Below, piece by piece: positions 24,000 through 29,674 of a DNA stretch of 29,674 bases; positions within the stretch are counted from its first letter, which is position 1; the number at the start of each line of letters is the position of its first letter. A program made the position numbers and the translations under genes. The notes below the pieces were generated by a model. It worked only from the letters and a program-made list of their open reading frames with translations, did not search any database and had not been told where the DNA came from. Origin of the DNA: an uncultured Eubacteriales bacterium (GTDB lineage: Bacteria > Bacillota > Clostridia > Oscillospirales > Oscillospiraceae); contig CAJLCS010000023.1 in the NCBI GenBank assembly GCA_905205195.1, positions 1 to 29,674 of the forward strand, in the 5' to 3' direction.

Positions 24000-24030
24000 G
24001 CGGCGGGGAAATGTTGTGTTTCCCCGCCGC
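24000..24030 (+). terminator. Strong hairpin over the kinase start region (attenuator or weak terminator)
   Basis: GCGGCGGGGAAA (24000-24011) pairs perfectly with TTTCCCCGCCGC (24019-24030) around a 7-nt loop. The first possible kinase ATG (24011) straddles the stem end. Only a weak T run follows. It may lower kinase and PqqD expression relative to the peptide. Confidence 0.6.
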
Positions 24031-24724
24031 CGTTTGCGTGATCATGAACATGACGGTATGTCTGGCGGGCGTTCCGCTGGAGCTGACGCTGCATTACCCG
24101 GACTACGGGCCGGAATTCGCCCCCTTCCGGACGGACCGGCCCCCCGCCGCAGCGGTGCCGGAGACGGTGCAGCCGGACCCTTATGAAGAGCAGATGGCGC
24201 TGAGTCTCCGGGCATCGGAGTCGCTGCTGGCGTTTGACCGGGTGATTTTCCACGGCGTGGCCTACCGGTGGCGGGAGCGGGCGTGGATTCTGACGGCCTT
24301 CAGCGGCACGGGAAAAACCACCCAGTATATGCAGTGGAAGCGCCTGTACGGCGACGAGGTCCAGATCATCAACGGCGACAAGCCGGTTCTGGAGTTCCGG
24401 GACCGGGACATTCTGGTCCATCCCTCCCCCTGGCGGGGCAAGGAGCACATGGGGCAGCCCATTTCCGCGCCGCTGGGCGGGGTGATTCTGCTGGAGCAGG
24501 GGCCGGAAAACCGGATCACCCGGCTTTCGCCCCGGCAGGCGGCGGGCCGCATCTTCTGCCAGCTCCAGCTCACCCGGGACACGGCGGAGCCGGTCCGGCG
24601 GGCGGCGGCGCTGGCGGAGCGTCTGCTGAGGTCGGTGCCGCTCTGGCAGCTGACGAACCGGGGGGACCTGGCGTCCGCCCAACTGACCCATGATACCATC
24701 GGGAAGGAGGAAAATCGGGAATGA
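24011..24724 (+). CDS. HPr-kinase-like P-loop protein
   Basis: A 237-aa protein resembling HprK-related kinases found in peptide-modification clusters, such as the lasso peptide kinase that phosphorylates a C-terminal Ser. The P-loop is AFSGTGKTT (96-104); INGDKPVLEF supplies an Asp (123) expected to act in phosphotransfer or metal binding, and HPSPWRGKEHMG is the conserved loop after it. The domain seems to begin at MTVCLAGVPLELTLHYP, so translation may start at 24044 or 24050, or at GTG 24038, rather than 24011; none has a good ribosome binding site, while the first ATG has AAGGAG 13 nt upstream and lies in a hairpin. Its stop overlaps the PqqD start (ATGA). Confidence 0.8.
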   Translation: MLCFPAAVCVIMNMTVCLAGVPLELTLHYPDYGPEFAPFRTDRPPAAAVPETVQPDPYEEQMALSLRASESLLAFDRVIFHGVAYRWRERAWILTAFSGTGKTTQYMQWKRLYGDEVQIINGDKPVLEFRDRDILVHPSPWRGKEHMGQPISAPLGGVILLEQGPENRITRLSPRQAAGRIFCQLQLTRDTAEPVRRAAALAERLLRSVPLWQLTNRGDLASAQLTHDTIGKEENRE

Positions 24725-24996
24725 AGGAGTCACTGCTGCCGGGCGTTGTCCTGGCCACGGTCTGCGACGAGAATCTGCTGGTGGCCACCGGCGCCGCCCG
24801 CGGAAAGGTGCCGGATGTAAAAGGTATTACGAAATCAGGCGCCTATCTATGGCAGGTATTTTCTAAGATAGCGGATGAGAACGAAAGGATTCAGCGAATC
24901 AAAGCCGATTACGGCGTCCCGGAGGAGACGGCCCGGGCGGCCTGCGAGAAATTCCTGGTGCTGCTGCGGTCCCAGGGCTATCTGAGCGGCGGCTGA
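24721..24996 (+). CDS. PqqD-family protein (RiPP recognition element)
   Basis: A 91-aa winged-helix PqqD-like protein; such domains bind leader peptides and bring them to modifying enzymes. The family pattern is seen: an N-terminal beta-rich half with ENLLVATGAARGKVPDVKGI, a central TKSGAYLWQVFSKIADENER in place of N-TG--LW, and a helical end (IKADYGVPEETARAACEKFL, then LLRSQGYL). AAGGAGG lies upstream inside the kinase gene, and ATGA overlap couples the two. The central segment is AT-richer than its flanks. No cyclase, protease or transporter of a known RiPP class is next to it; the following gene has its own promoter. Confidence 0.85.
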   Translation: MKESLLPGVVLATVCDENLLVATGAARGKVPDVKGITKSGAYLWQVFSKIADENERIQRIKADYGVPEETARAACEKFLVLLRSQGYLSGG

Positions 24997-25042
24997 AGGC
25001 AGAAATACCCGCTGAAATTTTCCAAATATTTTTCAACAGCAC

Positions 25043-25071
25043 TTGCAAAACGACAGGATTTGCGCTAAAAT
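25043..25071 (+). promoter_or_regulatory. Promoter of the GH20 gene
   Basis: TTGCAA (25043-25048), 17 nt and TAAAAT (25066-25071). A leader of about 88 nt follows, with modest GC-rich inverted repeats; no known riboswitch recognised. Confidence 0.8.
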
Positions 25072-25165
25072 GAATGCTGACCCATAGTTTACCAATGTAC
25101 TCTGCTCCGGCGGGGTTCGCGGTCGGTGACGGCCGTACAAAAGTGACGGGAAAGGGATGTAGAAA

Positions 25166-28100
25166 ATGAAAGAAAAGCAAACACGATGGTCGCTGCACAA
25201 AGTACTGTCGCTGGTGCTGGCTCTGGTCATGGTCCTGGGCATGGTGCCGACGTCGGTCTTTGCAGTGGGGGAGGACGAGCAGGCCGCTGCGGCGAGCAGT
25301 GACGACTTCCTGCGGATTGTCCACCTTGATTGCGGGCGGAAGTATTTCAGTGTTGATGATCTGAAAAAGGTGATCGACTATGCCGCCGACAGCAACTATA
25401 CCCATGTGGAACTGGCCTTCGGCAACGACGGCCTGCGGTTCCTGCTGGATGACATGAGCCTGACGGTCAACGGCACGGCGTATGACAGCAATAAGGTGAC
25501 GAGTGCCATTCAGGCGGGCAACAAGGCGTTTTATGACGCCGGAGAGCATAATGAGCTGACCCAGTCTGACATGGATACGCTGATTGCCTATGCCAAGAGC
25601 AAGAAGATCGGCATCATCCCGATGTTCGATGCGCCGGGCCACCTGCAGGTTGTGATTCGCGCTATGAAGGAATTGGGTCTGAAGCCTACCTATTCTACGC
25701 CGACGACGAGCGGCACGAGCGTGAACTGGGCGATCAACCCCACGGATACGGCTAGCCTTGCCTTCGTGAAGGCCCTGGTGGAAAAGTATATGAATTACTT
25801 CTCCGGGAAGGCTTCCAGCAAGTACTTCAATATCGCAGCGGACGAGTGCGGATTTTCCGGCATGAGCACGACTGAGTACACGGCCTATGCCTCTTTCGTG
25901 AACAGCCTGGCCAAAATGGCTAAGACGCAATATGGTCTGACCGCGATGGCCTTTAACGATGGCATTTACTACCAGGACCTCACCACGAATGTGGAGTTTG
26001 ACACCGATATCGTGGTGTGCTATTGGGATGCCACCGCTAATAAGTATGCGCCTGCGGCTACCTTGGCTGCCAAGGGCTTCAACATCATCAATACCCATAA
26101 TAAGTGGTATTATGTGCTTGGCGCAGAGGGCAACGGCTGGTACGGTGCCGAATGGTCCAAGAGTAATATGCAGGGCGCTTATCAGAAGTGCGACGTGACG
26201 GACGGCGACTATCAGACCACATACGGCTGCATGAACGCCATCTGGTGCGATACGCCCAGTGCAACTGTGCGTTGGTCCAACGTTGAAACGCACATCAAGA
26301 CGCTGGCAGCGGTGTCCTATAACAAGACCTTCTTCAAACAAGTCACCACGGAGCCTGTCGGTCCGGACCCGGTGGAGCCGCCCGAGAAGACCGAGGACCA
26401 GACTGCGACAAACGCGGATCTGGGTGCCAGCGTCACGGTGAGCGTGAAGCCTGGCCAGACGCTGACGCTGGATGTGTCCGTGGCGGAGAACCCCCAGGCA
26501 AAGTTTGATGATGGCGTGAAGGTTGTTTCCTATGATGTGACCCCCTATGTGGATGGCGAACGGCACACGGGCAAGGGCACCGTGACCATGACGGTTCCCA
26601 CGGACTGGGCGGACAAGGCCGACCGGGTCGGCGCCTACATCATCACGGACGGCGCAACCGAGGTTCTGCCCGTTTCCGTGAAGGACGGCAAGGCCACCTT
26701 CGCCGTGCCCCACTTCTCCGAAATGGGCCTGTACCTGGCGGCGCAGTCCGGCAGTGACACGCCGGAACAGAGAACCATCACGGTGTCTGTCGGCGGAACG
26801 GCGACAGATACGATTAAAGATGCGTATTATCCCGATGCAGTCGAGACCGAGGACGAAGCGACTGCTAGCGTGAGCGTTAAGGCGGAGAATACGCCGGAAA
26901 AAACGACGGCCACGAAGGTTACGAACATCACGTCTGGTCAGGAATATTACATCAGTGACGGCGATGGCAACTATTTGACTTTAGATGGCACCAGCCTTAC
27001 TAATGAAACAGACGTAAATAAAGCAACAAAGTGGACGATTACAAAGTCGTGGAATAATCACTATATTAGTTCTGGTAATTACTATCTACGTTATCAGAGC
27101 GGCAGACTTGGCACTGCACAGTCAACTAATACAGATGGTACAAGCTGGCGTTACGATGGTACAGCCTTTTACTACAACTACTACAACTACCGCTACTACT
27201 ACATTCATTCCAATGGTTCAAAATGGGAACTGAATACTAGTTCGAAAAATGGTGCTGCCTACACTGTCACAACCACGCCTGCTGTGAAGCAGACCACCGT
27301 TACCTTCACTGGCAACAAGGTCGGCACGACCTATGCTACCATTGGTAACGTGCGGTACACCATCAACGTCGAGGCCGAGGACCTGAGCAAAGTGCCGGCC
27401 CTGCCCATCACGTTGTGGTTTACCAACTGTGATATTGAAGTAGACCTGACACAGTATGACGGCGGGCGGACAACAGGAAATTTTGTTAGTGGTAGTTGGC
27501 AAGACAATAAACGCCCCTATTATGTTAATGTTTCGGCCAATGATGCCTATGGCGAGAAGGGTGTTGCACTGTCGAAGGTGCTTCCTGAAGAGGTATTGCG
27601 CTATGAAAATAGTAACACCTATTGGATTCAGGCGTATACCGGAAAAGTTCAGAAAAAGCTTGTCCTGTGGAGCGGCCGAGTTCATACCAGTGATAATTTG
27701 CAGCTGATTTCCGGTACGGACTACTCCAACACGGGAACGGAATTCCACTATGTACGTTACTATAACGGCAAATGGGCCGTATCTTCCGATGGCGTAGATT
27801 GGCGGACGACGGTAACTGGTGCTGGAAGCACGGGTAGTTCCTCTACTTGTACTGAGCAGCTTGCGGTCTACTATATGATGCGCTCGGAAATTACGCAGGA
27901 AGTGACCACCGATGTGGCTGACTGGGGCTATGTAAGAACGGATGATGGCTATTCGAAGCAGGTGAATAACGGACAGTACGTCATCCTTGACTTTGCTGTG
28001 AAGTACGAAAACGGTACCCGCAATCCGTCGACATTCCCGCAGGACGGTAAGACTTTCGTTTTCCACTGCACACCGAATGATGGTAGCGGATCCGTTAAAC

Positions 28101-29674
28101 GGGATAGTAACAGTAATTATTATCGTCAGCTGAACAACTTCCGCGGCATTAATACCAGTGACTATGAGATTTACATGGTTACTGTTACCATGACGGAAAA
28201 TAATGCCGATGATAAACTGACATCCACGACGGAATACAGCTATAATGGCGAAGAGCAGATCGTCTGGGCCATCGACGAGAAAACCAAGACGAACAGTGGC
28301 CTGAATGATTATACCTCCATTTCCGGCAGCAGCTCCGTCTATTCCGGCTGCAAAATCGGCGGTGATCCCTACATCCGCGGTGTGGAAATCTACAACGAGC
28401 ACGGTGCGCTGATTACCTACTACATCCGTGCTATTGAAAAGAAAGATTCTCTGCATGTGTATTATGTGAACCAGGCCACCAACGATGTTTTCCACAGCTA
28501 CATCATTAACGTAAACAGCAAGTATTCCGATAGACTGACGTTTGATCCCAACATCGGTTCGGACTCTGCTACTTGGAATAGCGACCTGGATCACGGCACG
28601 GTTGTAAATGACTTTAATCAGACAATTCAGGTTTCCGGTGATTTGAAAACGATGCCGTCCATTTCTGCACAGTATCGCTACAGCAAATTCAACTGTGTAA
28701 ATGTGACGCACAGCGACGATCTGAAGAATGTGTATCTGTATTATGTGTTTGATGCAGATAAGACATTTGTGGTTGATTTTGGCCTGCCCCTTAAGATCCG
28801 GCCGGTGGATGTGAGTGCGTCTTTGTCTACTGCCAATATTGAGCGCGTTGAAGTCAAGGATAGCGCATACGCCACGATTACCACCAATAGTGATTTCATC
28901 ATTGATTATAAGCTGACGAAAATCATGAAGGGTGAAGAAACCATTGTTGTGCGGTACGTCGGCACAAATCCGACGACTGGCAAGGCAGACTATGCCACCT
29001 TTAATGTCAGGATCATTCCCGCATCCACCGTCTACTACGAGGACAGCTTCGTTAAGTTTGAGTCCGGTAGCATTAATGGCAAGAATGTCGGTTGGGAGAC
29101 GGAGACGAAGGGCAATGTGAAATCCGTAAGCCAGGCCCTTGAAGAGCTTGGCGGTAAGAACAACAACGTCTACGGCTATGACAAAGCCTACAAGGATTCC
29201 AACCAGTTCTCCATGGGCAGCGCCCAGAAAGTTACCGTCGCCGCCAATATGGTGACTGACTGGCAGGATACCTACTCTTGGCCCACCGCTTCCTTCACCT
29301 TCAAGGGCACCGGCTTCGACATCATCTCCCTGACGGATAACAACTCCGGCGCGATCTTTGTTGATGTCTACAAGGGAGCCGAGGCCAAGGGCGATGCGTT
29401 CAAGAGCCTGATGGTCAATAACTATTATGGTTATAAGCAGGTGACCGAAAACGGTAAAACGGTTTGGGTCGTCGATGAAAATGCTTCCGATGCCCTCTAC
29501 CAGATCCCGGTGATGAAGGTTAGCGGCATGGATTACGGTGAGTATACCGTCGTGATCCGGGTTGCCTATTCGAGCTTCTTCGATAAGACCAATGACAACC
29601 AGTACACCTTCTGGATGGCGTCCAGCCAGAAGGTGTACTGGTTGTCATTGGTGTTATTAGAGCGTCTTAGATAA
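25166..29674 (+). CDS. Giant secreted GH20 beta-N-acetylhexosaminidase-like protein
   Basis: 1502 aa as read. Residues 1-33 are a signal peptide (HKVLSLVLALVMVLGM core, cleavage near VFA). The GH20 catalytic domain (about 49-395) resembles streptococcal StrH: LDCGRKYFSVDDLKKVIDYA, GNDGLRFLLDDMSL, GIIPMFDAPGH and the catalytic Asp226-Glu227 in NIAADECG. It should release terminal GlcNAc or GalNAc from host or dietary glycans. The tail has an Ig-like region to about 530, then an AT-rich, Tyr-rich RICIN-like segment (588-707, with FYYNYYNYRYYY) and several beta-rich domains I cannot name. ATG at 25166 with AAAGGGA upstream. The last residues (ASSQKVYWLSLVLLERLR) lie in an inverted repeat and are probably not native, so the true C-terminus and any anchor are unknown. 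Confidence 0.9.
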   Translation: MKEKQTRWSLHKVLSLVLALVMVLGMVPTSVFAVGEDEQAAAASSDDFLRIVHLDCGRKYFSVDDLKKVIDYAADSNYTHVELAFGNDGLRFLLDDMSLTVNGTAYDSNKVTSAIQAGNKAFYDAGEHNELTQSDMDTLIAYAKSKKIGIIPMFDAPGHLQVVIRAMKELGLKPTYSTPTTSGTSVNWAINPTDTASLAFVKALVEKYMNYFSGKASSKYFNIAADECGFSGMSTTEYTAYASFVNSLAKMAKTQYGLTAMAFNDGIYYQDLTTNVEFDTDIVVCYWDATANKYAPAATLAAKGFNIINTHNKWYYVLGAEGNGWYGAEWSKSNMQGAYQKCDVTDGDYQTTYGCMNAIWCDTPSATVRWSNVETHIKTLAAVSYNKTFFKQVTTEPVGPDPVEPPEKTEDQTATNADLGASVTVSVKPGQTLTLDVSVAENPQAKFDDGVKVVSYDVTPYVDGERHTGKGTVTMTVPTDWADKADRVGAYIITDGATEVLPVSVKDGKATFAVPHFSEMGLYLAAQSGSDTPEQRTITVSVGGTATDTIKDAYYPDAVETEDEATASVSVKAENTPEKTTATKVTNITSGQEYYISDGDGNYLTLDGTSLTNETDVNKATKWTITKSWNNHYISSGNYYLRYQSGRLGTAQSTNTDGTSWRYDGTAFYYNYYNYRYYYIHSNGSKWELNTSSKNGAAYTVTTTPAVKQTTVTFTGNKVGTTYATIGNVRYTINVEAEDLSKVPALPITLWFTNCDIEVDLTQYDGGRTTGNFVSGSWQDNKRPYYVNVSANDAYGEKGVALSKVLPEEVLRYENSNTYWIQAYTGKVQKKLVLWSGRVHTSDNLQLISGTDYSNTGTEFHYVRYYNGKWAVSSDGVDWRTTVTGAGSTGSSSTCTEQLAVYYMMRSEITQEVTTDVADWGYVRTDDGYSKQVNNGQYVILDFAVKYENGTRNPSTFPQDGKTFVFHCTPNDGSGSVKRDSNSNYYRQLNNFRGINTSDYEIYMVTVTMTENNADDKLTSTTEYSYNGEEQIVWAIDEKTKTNSGLNDYTSISGSSSVYSGCKIGGDPYIRGVEIYNEHGALITYYIRAIEKKDSLHVYYVNQATNDVFHSYIINVNSKYSDRLTFDPNIGSDSATWNSDLDHGTVVNDFNQTIQVSGDLKTMPSISAQYRYSKFNCVNVTHSDDLKNVYLYYVFDADKTFVVDFGLPLKIRPVDVSASLSTANIERVEVKDSAYATITTNSDFIIDYKLTKIMKGEETIVVRYVGTNPTTGKADYATFNVRIIPASTVYYEDSFVKFESGSINGKNVGWETETKGNVKSVSQALEELGGKNNNVYGYDKAYKDSNQFSMGSAQKVTVAANMVTDWQDTYSWPTASFTFKGTGFDIISLTDNNSGAIFVDVYKGAEAKGDAFKSLMVNNYYGYKQVTENGKTVWVVDENASDALYQIPVMKVSGMDYGEYTVVIRVAYSSFFDKTNDNQYTFWMASSQKVYWLSLVLLERLR
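29588..29652. repeat. Perfect 27-bp inverted repeat at the window end
   Basis: Arms 29588-29614 and 29626-29652 are exact reverse complements around an 11-nt spacer. The right arm retraces coding sequence of the left arm, then similarity stops. Probable foldback or assembly artefact; a natural recombination site is possible. Confidence 0.9.

Noticed and set aside
25078..25165. Shared regulatory leader between the vWA and GH20 genes
   Set aside because: Only a 9-nt match (TCTGCTCCG) is common to the two leaders, which can arise by chance.

Overview
The window looks like a GC-rich Firmicutes chromosome segment, most likely a gut-type member of class Clostridia (Oscillospirales-like). The grounds are the rplU-prp-rpmA-obgE block with an N-terminally extended L27 and its Prp protease, strong AGGAGG ribosome binding sites, many intrinsic terminators, and very large secreted proteins (dockerin-bearing subtilase, StrH-like GH20 hexosaminidase, vWA protein). 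Species assignment is inference. Both ends cut or disturb a giant secreted-protein gene, so this is probably a contig or a contig end.

Layout. 1-4708 (-): 5' 4.7 kb of a giant S8 subtilase with a PA region, a dockerin set inside the chain and a BIG2-like domain; its 3' end is outside the window. 4982-6073 (+): rplU with a candidate autoregulatory leader, prp and rpmA, closed by a terminator. 6128-7402 (+): obgE. 7403-7730: a 330-nt spacer packed with six hairpins, a consensus promoter at one end and an intrinsic terminator at the other. 7731-9727 (+): AraC-type regulator plus an alkaline-phosphatase-superfamily protein. 9750-13788 (+): ymdB, an SbcD-like nuclease and an SbcC/YhaN-like ATPase with a transmembrane hairpin, translationally coupled. 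13787-14776 (-): DUF975-like membrane protein. 14908-15711 (+): XRE regulator, whose stop overlaps that of a convergent AraC regulator (15708-16598, -). 16757-20311 (+): three Gfo/Idh/MocA-type oxidoreductases and a GNAT acetyltransferase, probably a sugar or polyol catabolic operon controlled by the divergent AraC protein.

20513-24996 (+) is the most unusual part. One promoter with a long structured leader drives a 1036-aa secreted vWA protein, a 58-residue peptide ending in Ser, an HPr-kinase-like P-loop protein and a PqqD-like protein. PqqD domains are RiPP recognition elements, and HprK-like kinases phosphorylate the C-terminal Ser of some lasso peptide precursors. The trio therefore resembles a minimal phosphopeptide/RiPP cassette without the lasso cyclase or protease. 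This is the best candidate for an undescribed system in the window.

25043-29674 (+): a secreted GH20 beta-N-acetylhexosaminidase-like protein with a long tail of unrecognised domains. Its apparent C-terminus lies in a perfect 27-bp inverted repeat at the window end and is probably not the native end.
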